Part shown: positions 12,248 through 22,754 of the stretch, piece after piece | How positions within the stretch are numbered: the first letter of the stretch is position 1 | Layout of the letters: every line of letters begins with the position of its first letter | Assembly (NCBI GenBank): GCA_024516155.1 | Contig: JAJJXM010000027.1 | Coordinates: 490,001 to 554,000, forward strand | DNA length: 64,000 nt | Direction of reading: 5' to 3' | From: Pyronema omphalodes | Taxonomy: Eukaryota > Ascomycota > Pezizomycetes > Pezizales > Pyronemataceae | Translations under genes and position numbers: made by a program | Notes under the pieces: generated by a model | Told to the model about the DNA's origin: nothing | Databases searched by the model: none | The model's input: the letters and a program-made list of their open reading frames with translations, nothing else

Positions 12248-13045
12248 GTTTGCGGGATTTGGTGGGTGGTCAGGTTTCTGTTCTGGAGATTTTGCTAGAT
12301 TCTATGTCGCGATGCGCTGCGGATGTTGCAGATAGGGTCTTTGATTTCTTGTCGTGCGCCGGATTAACGTGCCGAGCAAAGACGGATACAACGGAGAACT
12401 AGGTCTGTTGCCCAACACTTGTAGTGATGAGAGTCGCGGGTCGTGATCGTCGGGATTTTTTTATCAACTTTCGGACTTGTCGTTGTGTGTGTTGATAAAG
12501 AGGGATTGGATCGATTGCAAGTATACAAGCTCCCAGCCAGGCGAAAGGACAGACATGATATGGGATGTCATCCAACGGCTTGGCGCCGCGTGTGTTCCAT
12601 TGTTAGTCAATACAAAAGACGTAACACGCAACCTACACAAGACTCAGCCGAGCGCCCAAAATATGCCAAGGGCTCACGGGAGAAGCGTTTGAACACGCAA
12701 GCTGATTAAGAACGGGTGTGTATGGCTTTGAATGGCAGTCTGTGTCTTGGAATTATATAACTTTTGTTTGCAAAACTGCGACGGTCATCTATATTAGAAA
12801 TAGCACGGGATCAACGAATAGCTTCAATCGAACATCATCATTCAAAGAAAGAAAAAAGAAAAAAATACGGGAATTTAGAAGAAAAAAAAAACCGGAAACC
12901 ACATGGGGGAATATGTATAGATGCACGCCAATATAGATTCACCGCCTCTACAATACTCAATCCCTCCACCCCACGACGCCACATCCAGGCGTGGCGCCGC
13001 GCCTCTTCCTGACCAACTCCTATTTGGATGGATATCTGGTGACTT
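12248..13045. other. Intergenic region between TVP18 and NTF2
   Basis: Contains the TVP18 promoter and 5' UTR and the NTF2 3' region. No additional gene is evident. Confidence 0.5.
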
Positions 13046-13653
13046 TTACGCGATGGGGTAGATGAAGCGGAAGACCTCGTTAGAGATGTACCACTGTGTG
13101 CCATCGGGCAAGAGGAAAAAGGTGTGCATAAAGCTCTGAGGGTGCTCGTTACCCTCGAACTGCGTTGACGCGATTAGTGTTTGCTCTCACTCGGCCGTGT
13201 AGGAGGAGTCGGTACCATAATACCACCAACAATGGCAATCATAACACCACCTCCGGTGGTCTGCTGGACGTCATGGGTGACGGGCTGGAACTTCATAAGA
13301 GGAAGGTTCTGTACTTTTAATCAGTAGTGTATCAGCACACCGGATCTCAAGTACGTACGCAGTACTTCTCAATAATGTCCTCGACACCAGTGAACTTCTG
13401 TCCCTCGAAAGCGATGGTGGAGTTGGTGCGCTAACATCCCGTCAGTAAGCTGCCGACAAGTCCAAGATTCAGAGCATCTACGTAGAACATTCCGAGACCC
13501 TTGCGAGGCTCCTTAGACTCAGCGAACACATACTGAGTGTAGAACATCTCAATAAAGCTCTCTATCGTGTTGATCAGTATGGATTTTCCACTCAGGGCTC
13601 ACGCATGAGCGCTATTCAGGATCAACCGTACTGGCAAAGGCGTCGATATCCAT
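13046..13653 (-). CDS. NTF2: Nuclear transport factor 2, five exons, 126 aa
   Basis: Seen: exons at 13632-13653, 13482-13561, 13359-13430, 13216-13308 and 13046-13159, all GT-AG and in phase. The last intron has an ACTAAT branch point. The protein follows the NTF2 fold order: an N-terminal helix (SFIEMFYTQYV), a LGMFYRTNSTIAFEG strand, VEDIIEKYCNLP, the VTHDVQQTTGGGVMI strand, then HTFFLLPDGTQWYISNEVFR at the C-terminus. Known: NTF2 carries Ran-GDP into the nucleus through FG-nucleoporins. Length is typical (about 125 aa). The first exon has only seven codons and its donor is GTACGG, so this junction is the least certain. A G-run of about 20 nt lies about 100 nt upstream, at 13751-13770. Confidence 0.9.
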
Positions 13654-14340
13654 TATTGCGGCTGTTGAAGTTGACGCATCAGCAATCTCCACCTTAAGTA
13701 TGCTTGACTATGCTCCTCAGCCAGCGCCCAGTCCGTCAACCGCGCTGAACGGGGGGGGGGGGGGGGGGGGCGCTGGCGGGAAAGAAGCGAAGCACATATC
13801 GTGGGCGCAGGTGAAACGAACCTGTTGTAGAGGTTTTGACGGGGTTTAACGGTAGGGTGATGAAGGAGTGCTGTTGTCGAAGCGAGCAAGATGGAGACGA
13901 AGCAGTTGTTGTCGTGTAGGCGTGGCGGGGCGGGCGGGGTCACGTCAGGGTAGCAGCAAGTTCATTGGCTGGGAATAGTGTACTTGGCACAGACCATCGG
14001 GATCGCAGTTGCCTGAGTGACCGACTGAGTGAAGGTGGGGCTGACCTTTGCCATTTTTGAGACAAACATTCGGAATAGCCGACGAGGGGGAAATTTTATC
14101 CCGAGCGGCAATGTTCCATAAAATCCGCAGCGCATGCAAGCTCGGCATCTGTCACTTCAGCCTTCTGCACGCGGGCCGAAAGCAGCCAACGAAGAGCCGC
14201 TTGATGGGTTAGGGTTGGCGTTGCACCGCACTAGCGAACTTTTTTTGCCGACATTCCTTTTAACTTGATCGGTTTCGCTCCTTTTCTTCTTCTTCACATC
14301 ACACCACCACGACAACGGCGATGGCTTGCGACATTGCTTA
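13654..14340. other. Shared upstream region of NTF2 and the snoRNA host gene
   Basis: NTF2 (minus) and the snoRNA host (plus) diverge from here, so this holds both promoters. A G-run of about 20 at 13751-13770 is the main oddity. No coding region is supported. Confidence 0.5.
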
Positions 14341-14417
14341 TGAAGTACAATGACGCAGCCTTCGCCTCCAGCTCTCCAGGTAAGCATATTTCACTTTCTG
14401 TCATGCCCTCAATTGCA

Positions 14418-14504
14418 CTTCAAGGATGAAAATCTAAAACAAAATTTACTTCCGACACACATCCGTGAAGAACAATTAATATGCGTTATGGTTCCTGACT
14501 TCAG
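14418..14504 (+). ncRNA. Box C/D snoRNA candidate 1 (intron 1)
   Basis: Box C-like GATGAAA at 14425-14431 and box D CTGA at 14495-14498, about 65 nt apart. Upstream of box D, the stretch TTAATATGCGTTAT can pair over 14 positions, two of them G-U, with the conserved small-subunit rRNA segment AUAGCGUAUAUUAA (sequence recalled, not checked). The flanking stem is only about 3 bp. It may correspond to the yeast snR77 target region, but the pairing does not abut box D, so the target is tentative. Confidence 0.45.
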
Positions 14505-14653
14505 TCTCTTGTCATCTCATGTCGTGTACGTCGTGTGGCTTGTCTTCAGTTGCTAACAGCTGTCTTCAGATTAGTCTTTGCAAACAGTCCCACTGATTTG
14601 CGACTCGGTTCGACTCTTTCAAAGGTACTAATCCCCGACCCCTCCCCTTCACA

Positions 14654-14746
14654 GCACTGCGGGATGAACATTCATTTGAATACTTACCTACATTGTCTGA
14701 TATTCAATAAACGAAGACAAACTCTTAAGAACTCTGACCCTGTGCT
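14654..14746 (+). ncRNA. Box C/D snoRNA candidate 2 (intron 2)
   Basis: Box C GATGAAC at 14663-14669, internal D'-like CTGA at 14697-14700 and box D CTGA at 14734-14737. The flanks AGCAC and GTGCT form a perfect 5-bp terminal stem. The stretch before D' (ACTTACCTACATTG) is complementary over about 11-12 nt to a large-subunit rRNA segment that I recall as AATGTAGGTAAG. I cannot name the homolog. Confidence 0.5.
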
Positions 14747-15233
14747 TTTACACACACTTCATTCTCGCAGCCTCATCATCAAGCATAAAGCTAACTTGAA
14801 AAGACTTTCCTAGACTGCTACTGGTGTATTGGCTCCCAGAAATGCCGCGCGATGATCTTGTCTGGAACCTCGAGATGGGGTAATCGCATGACGCTTTTGG
14901 CTTTGCCAAAGCTGTCCAACTCAGATTATTCAGTTTTTTCATGAAGCTCTTTAATATCTGCCCCCATTGGCTCTCCGCAGCCTCTGGGGTTCCTGGAACT
15001 GAGCAAGATTACCCTTTGCATGCGTGCCGCCCTCTTACCTCGAGTGGCGGCCGGGTGTAGAGACTAGGTGGACCACCCTCCATTGTCCGGATGGACCCTC
15101 ACGGGTCTGAAGTCTTGGTGATGTGGTGTCCTACATTTTCTTATCTTGAGGGGACTTGGCTTCAATTACGACGTCATAATCAAGCAAATGGTACGTTACT
15201 TCAACTCTTTTATATTTCATTACACGCCCCCTC

Positions 15234-15334
15234 ATCATAATGATGATCATTTCTTTCTTCACTTTCTTAGGCGGGTTCGAAACACCCGTCATTGAAGAAC
15301 AAACGACATATCAAGCTCAACAGTCTGACATGAT
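15234..15334 (+). ncRNA. Box C/D snoRNA candidate 3, guide to LSU rRNA (intron 3)
   Basis: Box C ATGATGA at 15240-15246 and box D CTGA at 15325-15328. A terminal stem is formed by ATCAT (15234-15238) and ATGAT (15330-15334). The 13 nt just upstream of box D, TCAAGCTCAACAG, are a perfect complement of the universally conserved 25S rRNA stretch CUGUUGAGCUUGA. The fifth nucleotide upstream of box D pairs with a uridine, so a 2'-O-methyl-U guide is predicted. It lies about 40 nt from the donor and 60 nt from the acceptor of its intron. This is the strongest of the three candidates. The exact yeast or human counterpart is not asserted. Confidence 0.68.
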
Positions 15335-15500
15335 ACTCTTACACCCACTTTATTCTTGCAAACTCAGTTGAATCATTCGCTAACTTGCAAAAAGATTATA
15401 TTTAGTGCTTTGATTGCCGCGTCCAAAAATCTTGCATCGTGTGCCATTACTACAAGTATTGGCCGGTGCAAGTCCTCCCGATTACTAGGTCAGTAGTTTC

Positions 15501-17109
15501 TGTTTTTGCATTGCAACAATTTATCTGCCCTTTACAGGATGTATGAAAAATAGCATGTATTACACGAGACTACATATCTTGAATCGTGTGAAGTCTATGA
15601 CCGCAACCATTTATAGCTGATATAATTTGGGCTTCTTTTTGCTCGTATCTCGAGTTTCTCGTTTGATCGAAGCTAATAGATCTTGCAGATGGTCATTTAT
15701 CCCCTCCCCTTCGCTTAGATAGAAATTCTTCAATATACTATTTATTACATTATCTTCCATGTTTCTCGCTGCGAAGCTATCATTTCGTGACACTCATAAA
15801 GCACATGTTTACCTTCATTCTTATATTGCACCGCGCCATCGGAGTCTTTCCTGTGTATTTCTAGTTGTAAATGCGTATTAAATCGTCCACTTCTGGGGGC
15901 CGGGATAGCGTTCCCCGTCGTCTCACATATCGTACCTCTTCCCCACCTCCCTCTTCTCTCTCATCCAGCACTCCCGTGACCAACGTAACCCAGGCATTCA
16001 CAAAATCCACACATTGTGTATCCTTTTTATCAATGGCACAACAACACAAAGGTTTATTCAAAAACCTGATGCAATATCACATTAACGAATCGTAGTCCTT
16101 AACAAGACATAGCCGTGAGGTAATCACGCAACTGCATCCCTATCCATAGCGAGCAACCATTCTTTCCTTGTCTTTTACGTCCTTTAAAACCATCTCTCTA
16201 GATACGGAAACTTGAGATTAGATTTTGTCTCCGTTGAAATTGTTTGCAAAGGCTGGTTTGTTATGTAATAAGTAGACCCATATAAAGAACCTGGCACTTA
16301 CTATGTGACCGTAGAAGGTGGAAGCAATAAAATACAGAGGCCATGGACACCAAGTCTCACTAGGCAAAGTCTGGTATGTAGTGAGGCCGCGAGAGGCCGA
16401 GGGGGGGTAGATGAGTTGAAGTAGGTAGGTGTCTGGAGATGGTGGTTAGAGAATATTAGAAGATAGTTGAATGTTAGCTACTGGGGATTAAAGCACTTAT
16501 TAGCATCTATCGTTTGGGGAGTTTGAGTTGAGTGGGGTATGTTTTGAAGGAGTTACTGGGACGGACTAAGATCAGGAGTGAGAAGGTTTGTTGTAGGTGG
16601 ATTGTAGAGGTATAAAAAAGCGTCCTAAGAATGGTGGCAGAAAATCTGGAATTTCGGAGGTTTTTGGGGGGTTTGGGCACTGGTGCTGAGGAAAAATGGG
16701 GAGGGTGTTGCAATTGTGTATATAGAGTAGTGAGTGGGTCTGTGGATTCTTTAAGTGAAGATGATGCTATGACGCTGCGAAACTTGGGAGGCTTTGGATG
16801 GTACAGAGACTTTGGATGAAATAGCGAATTGGTCATGCAGCCGTTTGATAGGTTGGAAACTACAAAATTTGTTTCCGCAGATGAGCTTTGGCATTTTGAC
16901 AGAATATTCCTAGAGGGATCTGGGATAGATTGGAACGATGATTTGAAAGCCTATGAAATGTCTTTTGAGAAGTGTTCAGAGTCGGTAATTCCGATATGGA
17001 GCTGCTGGATGGAGACGTATACATACTATCTGGAGTGAAGGCGATATCGGTAACGACTGAGAAAGGGAAAGGACGCTGAATTTGTCGTTGTATTGAACCG
17101 GCGGCCTCG
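15501..17109. other. Stretch without a supported gene
   Basis: Open frames at 15861-16095 and 16507-17038, on both strands, have no recognisable family, no splice structure and unusual composition. I cannot support a gene. Confidence 0.45.
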
Positions 17110-18420
17110 AATACAGCTATCGAAAGGGTGGCGAGGAATAAAACGTGGAAGGTGGAGATAGAGTGGTGATAGAAGATATTCAGTTCCGCTCCTCTGTACA
17201 TAGTAGTAGCTCAGCAAAGCCTTTTTAATTTCCCGAGGGAACGTGAAAGAGACGCTGCATTCTCTCATAAATTTCATCGGTACCTATATACCGGTCTTCA
17301 TCTCCTCGAATATCGACTGAGCATGCTTTTCTTCTGCGGCAAGCGAGCAGCATTATTTCTGGCCAGGGTATTTTCGCTTCGTGACGGTGTTTCTCTCTGC
17401 CAAAATGTGGCGATGTTAAACCCTACTGTTACACGAGTGACTAATCGTGACTGTCGATGTTTCTGCTGCGAACATTGCAGCACATCACAGAACCATACTC
17501 GCCCTAGCTAAACCTGCTGCATACAATACATCCACCCTAGCCTGCCTGTAAACCTTCGCCAGCACGACTGTCCTCCTCGCCTGCGCGTCGAATTTTCTTC
17601 TCACCCTTCGTCTGATCGTCGCGTCATTTACTCCACCAATCCCACCTGGGAATTATCATATGTTTCATTCGAAATAAATGCCACCGGGCATCGCAATTCG
17701 TTTTCTTTCTTGAGGGGTTTCCTTCTCGCGTTGTCCCGATCGGCCCCAGGACGAGAATGTCCTATACCATTAGACATCTTTAGCTACAGCCACCGAGTGT
17801 CCTTCCTTCTTCCCTTTTGTTTTGGTGGTTTCCCTCCGATTGTTTTATTCGTCGATTACCTCACGCATAATAGCATACCCTTCCTCTCTCTTGCTGTTTT
17901 TCTGTCTTGAGGTGATCGGTTCCTTTGGGACCTTGAGCCATCCGCAGACAAGAAGGTATGTTCTTCCGTCGGTGTCTCTTCTTTCGTTAATGATAACGAT
18001 GCTAATGTTGATGGCTTTTTAGAAGAAATTTCTTCTGTGGTTCTCGTTTCTGCTCGATGACGTTGCCTCTCCTCCCCCTCCTCCTCCTCCTCCTCGACCT
18101 ATTTTTCCGGCTTTTTTCACCGTGATTCTCCGTTCCTTCTCTCCTTCTCCTCTCTCCTTATTCCCATCTCTAGCACCGGACTTGAGGTCTTCTGTTTTCG
18201 TCTGGGTTAAGCAACCTTGCTTTCGATCGCAGAGGTGGAGAAAGCACAACTTGGGAACAAGCAAGGCAACGAACAACGAGTGTTCTTGCCTGTGTGTGAT
18301 GCATAATGAGATCCTTGGTAAGTTGATTTCTCTAAGACTTGTTTAGTTGATTCCTTCTTTGAGATTACGAAATAGAACAAGCTAACTGTTTCAAAAGAAT
18401 ATCCTCCCCGCCTCCTTGCC
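17110..18420 (+). repeat. R1 repeat, copy B, spliced-gene-like
   Basis: Matches R1 copy A (inverted) and copy C (direct). Landmarks shared with C are the CGCCCTAG stretch near 17505, the GCCACCGGGCATC stretch near 17682, and the exon module at 17940-18060. In that module, GACAAGAAG is followed by a GTATGT donor (intron about 17957-18021, ending TTTTTAG) and then by AAGAAATTTCTTCTG. A second intron-like unit starts at about 18318 (GTAAGT) with an AGCTAAC branch point. Joined, the module reads through PSADKK into KKFLLWFSFLLDD, but no long intact frame is maintained. It continues directly into R2. Confidence 0.65.
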
Positions 18421-19142
18421 CGTAATTTTGTCTCACCAACATCTCATCTGCCTCGAGCCCCACAAACAACCCGTTGCCGCCCGAGGCTCAATCCCATGTG
18501 CCCTGACGAGATCATTGTTGGTCCGTTGATTTATCTCCCGAGACCCCGAATAGGGACCATCTGGACCCCATGTTGGTGTGAGTAATATACCCATACTTAA
18601 ATAGGATAACGGCTAACTTTCCCACAGGAGATCACCACCACCGTTACAAGACTCCTTGCCTTTGAAGCCGCCGAGCCGGCTAGATTTCAGATGGTTTCGT
18701 ACCGTGAGTTCAGCGGTGGACCTTACTTGGCTTTCCTGTCTTGCACCTTGTGTGCTGGGTGCTTTGGTTAGTAGTACTAGTCCTTCTGACTTAATTCTCT
18801 TTTAATTTCGTTGTGGAGTTTTGCTGATAGATAGAATTTTGGTGTAGCTTGCGGGATGTGTGGTGATGTTCGCGACCACATATTGGTTGTGGAATCACTG
18901 ACGGTGTACTGGTGGTCCGGTGTTTGGTTGTTGGGACTTGACGGACGGATTGCTGACCATCTTATGTGGTGCTGTTGTTGTTAATGGGGTTTATGTATAG
19001 ATTTCTTTTTTGTGGCGGTGGAAAAAAACATACCATTTAGGTAGGTCATAGGTGATGGAAGTTTCATGATGTGGTCGGTCGTGGGAGGAGCAAATCCTTC
19101 ACCGAGCACCTATGTTTTGTTTTGTTTTGTTTGTAAAAAAAA
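18420..19142 (+). repeat. R2 repeat with intron and A-rich 3' end
   Basis: An inverted partner lies at 42285-42790. A canonical small intron occurs at about 18576-18628 (GTGAGT donor, GGCTAAC branch point, CCCACAG acceptor). The following exon, beginning GAGATCACCACCACC, is the part shared with the partner. The unit ends in TTTTGTTTGTAAAAAAAAA in both copies. This looks like the 3' part of the R1 transcript unit with a poly(A)-like terminus. Confidence 0.6.
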
Positions 19143-19154
19143 ACTACTGAGTTA

Positions 19155-19300
19155 ACTATATCTTGAATGATTCAGGTGTGATTATAAGTCCTTTGCGTGG
19201 TCTTGGAAATAATCCTGGGGTCTTGGATGCTTCTATTATTCCGTGACAGTGGCAGTGGCAGTGGCAGTCAAATCGCCGCAAAATAGAGAACAACCTAACT
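19155..19300 (+). repeat. R3 short repeat
   Basis: Shares about 70 nt (TAAGTCCTTT, then AATCCTGGGGTCTTGGATGC) with 23560-23640 in the same orientation. It ends at an A-run of about 23 nt at 19304-19326, where the G1 segment begins. Confidence 0.55.
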
Positions 19301-19961
19301 TGTAAAAAAAAAAAAAAAAAAAAAAAACATAATATATTACAACTAATATTACAACGTTGCAACTATACATTACAATATTCTTATAACAACTCCGTACCTT
19401 CTACTCCTCCTCCTCCGCTAATACTCCGTATGCCCCCCCCCCCTCTCCGCAACACCCTCTCAAATTACTACTACAACTTACGATACTACTACTATTACAG
19501 ATTACAATATTACTATTACAGATTAAAATATTACTACTACAGGTTATGATACTACTATTACAAATTACATATTACAACTGACATTATAGATTATTATAAC
19601 GATCTCGTACCTTCCTCTTCACCTCCTGCTCCGCGAATACTTTTTATGCCCGGCCCCAACGCCTATTAATGAAATATTTATCCCCAAAGGATACAAACGC
19701 CTTGAAAAAACCAAACAGAATACCAAAGAAAACGCCTGTGAAACACAAAAATAGTGCGCCTGTGGTTTAGTTTGTATAGAACAACCTAAACTTTTTTTTT
19801 CCAAAATGAAACCTTAAACTTTTGTTTTGACTCGCAAATGAAATCCGGAAAATGCTAAATGGTGGGTAGGTTTATGACTGTGGTAAGATGCGGTTGGGGA
19901 ATGGTGTAAGGTATGTGTGTGTTCCGAGCTGTTGTTGATTTTTGTTCGGTTTTGTTGGTTG

Positions 19962-20079
19962 ATTGTGTTGTGTTGTGTTGTGTTGTGTTGTGTTGTGTTG
20001 TGTTGTGTTGTGTTGTGTTGTGTTGTGTTGTGTTGTGTTGTGTTGTGTTGTGTTGTGTTGTGTTGTGTTGTGTTGTGTT
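19962..20079. repeat. (TTGTG)n microsatellite
   Basis: About 23 copies of a 5-bp unit, placed downstream of the G1 stop codon and absent from the paralogous segment at 60509-60960. Confidence 0.95.
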
Positions 20080-20157
20080 TTTTTTTTCTTTCTTTTTTTT
20101 CTTCTGGTTTGTTGAGGAGTGTTATTTTTTCGGATAAGTTGCTTTCATCGGCAACTT

Positions 20158-21375
20158 CTATTCCTCGTCGTCCTCTTCCTCATCATCGTCCTGCTCTTCA
20201 TCTTCGTCCATGGGCTCTGAGGCCAGGACCACATACTCTGGCAAATCATACTCACCCTCATCGTCCGGAGCCAAGGCATCGTACTGTTCGGCTTCCGCCG
20301 CCTGCGGAATAGGCACAATCTCCCACTCATAATCCCCCTCTTCCTCGTCTTCTTCCTCCTCTTTAATCTCCCCTCCCTCATAGTTCTGCTCTTCCTCATC
20401 TCCTTCATCATTCTCCACGGAGGAATCTGGAAGGGAGTGACGTCCATGGTGATAGGCGGCACCGGAAGCAAGATGGTAATTCGGAGAATTACCAGATGAT
20501 GAGCTCCTGGTACGCAGGGGATGGTCAAAGTGATGGTCATCGCTGTGATAATGTTCGTAGCGATAACCACCGGCAGGGATTGGCGGGGAGGAAGGAGGAG
20601 GATGACGAGGGGGCGTGGCCCTTTCTTGGGTTGCTGTTGCATGGGGGCAATATTGATAAGGAAAGCTTGGAGGCGAAGAAGGAGGAGGAACAGGAGGAGT
20701 AGCTCTCCCACCAAACTCAACTGGATTGTTATTTGCGCCAGCATACATAGGAGAAGGAGGGGGAGCGGTAGGAACATGGAATCCGTTGTGGATTTGTCCT
20801 GAGGGCTCGTTGTGGTGCAGCTCTCCAAGGTAGCGGGGAACACTGCGCTCATAGAGGCTTCTCATGAACTCGGCGTGGCTACGGACATGGTGTATGCTAC
20901 CGCCGTTCGGCCTGGAAGGAGGTGGATTTCCGGCGGGTCTTTGAAATCCTGGCTCAAGGTTTAAAAGGTCTGGAGTAAAGGGGGGAGAGTGTGGGGGATA
21001 CTGCTCAGCAGAGAGCGCAGTCCAAAGTGGTGGAAGCCTAACGTTGTGGAGGTTTCTGCCGTCCACATAATTACCCACAGTAGACGACTCGCCGCGATGC
21101 AGTCTGGCCTGAGGCGCAGGCTCTGGGGAAGGAGCTCCCTGGCGTACGAAGCGTAACGATTCCGCCGCCTGCTTTTGTTTCCAGTTAGCCGAGTGCTGTC
21201 ATGTGACGCTTGCTTGCTGCTCAATGCTCTACCTTTTCGGCGAGCAGCAGAAAGAAATATTACAGCGGAACAAAAGGAGAGCCAGAGGGAAAGAGATTCA
21301 AATAAAAAGAGGGTTTCGAGATAAACATACCTGTTGAGATGCTTCGTGCGCACCGTGGGACGTCTCTGATACCAT
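20158..21375 (-). CDS. Gene G1, proline-rich/acidic protein of unknown function, 351 aa
   Basis: I do not recognise this family. Exon 1 is 21331-21375 (15 codons, MVSETSHGAHEASQQ) and exon 2 is 20158-21168. The intron has a GTATGT donor and a CAG acceptor with a nearby TTAGCC/CTAACT-type branch region, and lies at the same place as in paralog G2 (59301-60508). Without the intron the proteins begin in different, shorter frames. Features in order: a basic, Arg-rich N-terminal third; a conserved block FMRSLYERSVPRY; a Pro-rich middle with many PPSSPP runs; a His/Asp-rich block (YEHYHSDDHHFDHPL); and a strongly acidic C-terminus holding YEWEIVP and a terminal Glu/Asp run. No signal peptide or membrane segment is seen. 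Relative to G2 the differences are substitutions and indels of whole codons, which suggests selection to keep the protein. A decayed AIM21 fragment lies head-to-head upstream. Confidence 0.75.
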
Positions 21376-21569
21376 GTTTGCTGATGAGAAGCAGAAACGT
21401 CTTTTACTGCGAGAGAGATACACAGGTGCGACATTGCCATTAATATATTTCGAGTCGGGCGACGGTATGCGCACCACTCTGGTTCCTCGCAACCCCTCTG
21501 GCATCTACGGAGCGACGGAGCCAGATCGGATGCAGGTATTTTGTGCCTAGCAACACGCCTTCTTTAATC

Positions 21570-22719
21570 TACTCCGCTCGTTACGCCCGAAAATTCCCCT
21601 TCAACGACACCTTGGAAGATGCCGACGACTAAGTTGAAGAAATGAGCCGTCATCTGAACGTTTCACCATTGGAGACCCCTCCAACATTCCCGAGGATGCA
21701 TTTCCGGTTGCTATTCCCCCAGCTCAACACCCCGCCGTACCTGCTGAGGTTGCTGAAGCTGCAGGAGCCGCTGCTCTTGCCCCTGTTGGCCCTGTTGCCC
21801 CAGCCGCTTCTACTGAACCCATCTCTGTTGCTACTGCCACAGCCGCCTCTGCTCCAGCTATCAAGCCGAAACCTCCGGTTCCTCCGAGAGTAGGTAGAAA
21901 AATTGCCGCATTGATGAAGGGATTAGATCTGGAGGAAGGGCTGAGGGTGGGCGTGCCCGGAGAGGGGTTGCTGTAAATTATGGGAATGAAAGCCCCTTCT
22001 CCTTCATCACCTGGAGCTGAGGAAGGGGATGGCGAGGAGAAGAACAAGAAGGATAAGACACCTGGAGAGGATAAACCGTTGGTGACCGCTAGGGCGGGTA
22101 GAGCGAGAGGACCTAGGGGAAGAAAGTTACCTACGGTGGTGAAGAAGGAGGCGAAGGAGAAGAAAGAGATTGTGCAGAAGTTGGAGATTGTGGCACCTTG
22201 GGTTAATTAGTGTTTGGATGGAGAGTTGGATGCTGTGATTGTGGAGCTTAAGAAGGAGAAGAAAGAAGAGGTCAATGAAGAGAAAAGGAGGAGAAGAAGC
22301 CTGAGCAGCCTAAAGGGGACTGTAAGGTTGAAGAGAAAGAGGAACTTAAAGTCGAGCCTAAAGATGAGATCGAAAATCTCCTACAGAAACTCGCCGTCGA
22401 AGCCTCGGAAGAGAAAGAAGAGCGGGAAAACCGTCAGCCCCATCGACAGCCCTTCTGAGATCCCAGCGAAGGAAGAGCAGGAGGAAAAAGAGAAGAAAGA
22501 GGAAGAAGACGAAATCAAAGAAGACCCAGTACCCGCTGCATCCCAAGACATTGAGCGTGAGGAGATCGAGAAAGGGGGGAACGCTGGTCATTAGCCCTGC
22601 ACCTATCCCGAGTGTCGAGGAGATTGGAGAGGAGAATGAACAGGAGGAACTGGACGAGAAGAAGGAGGTTCCTATGATTCCTGAGCGTCCGGCTGTGAAG
22701 ACTGTTGATGAGGAGGAGG
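21570..22719 (+). pseudogene. Decayed fragment of AIM21, copy 1
   Basis: Corresponds to AIM21 positions from about 7628 down to about 5941, in the opposite orientation to the parent. The first homologous codons read KFPFNDTLEDADD and then hit a stop where the parent has Gln. Further stops follow (for example where the parent has ...GLPGMMG and ...WVNWC) with several frameshifts. A large internal deletion joins two KPKP-coding sites. Neither the parent start nor stop is present, so it cannot encode AIM21. It is linked head-to-head with gene G1. Confidence 0.85.
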
Positions 22720-22754
22720 TGATGGAGATGGGTGTAGAATTTATGATACATACA

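Larger units (their letters stand above)
14350..15500 (+). ncRNA. Putative snoRNA host gene with three introns
   Basis: Seen: three well-formed introns at 14380-14569, 14625-14803 and 15191-15394. They have donors GTAAGC, GTACTA and GTACGT, branch points TGCTAAC, GCTAAC and GCTAAC, and acceptors TTCAG, AAAAG and AAAAG. The exons between them have no common open frame; the short frame from the ATG at 14350 meets a stop soon after the first junction. Each intron carries a box C/D snoRNA candidate well inside its boundaries. Known: many fungi carry clustered methylation-guide snoRNAs in introns of non-coding host genes. Inference: this is such a host, with boundaries approximate at both ends. 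The 3' end and any further exons beyond 15500 are unknown. Confidence 0.6.
19303..21640 (-). repeat. G-segment copy 1 (duplicated unit carrying gene G1)
   Basis: An inverted copy of 59040-60960. Homology covers the T-rich terminus (in gene orientation), a TAATATTAC-rich 3' region, a GTTGTTCTATACAAACTAAACC block, all of gene G and its upstream region, and a piece of AIM21. Copy 1 has gained a pentanucleotide microsatellite at 19962-20079 relative to copy 2. Confidence 0.8.

Noticed and set aside
16507..17038. Overlapping frames on both strands right of the snoRNA host
   Set aside because: No recognisable domain, no introns, and the frames mirror each other; cannot decide a strand.
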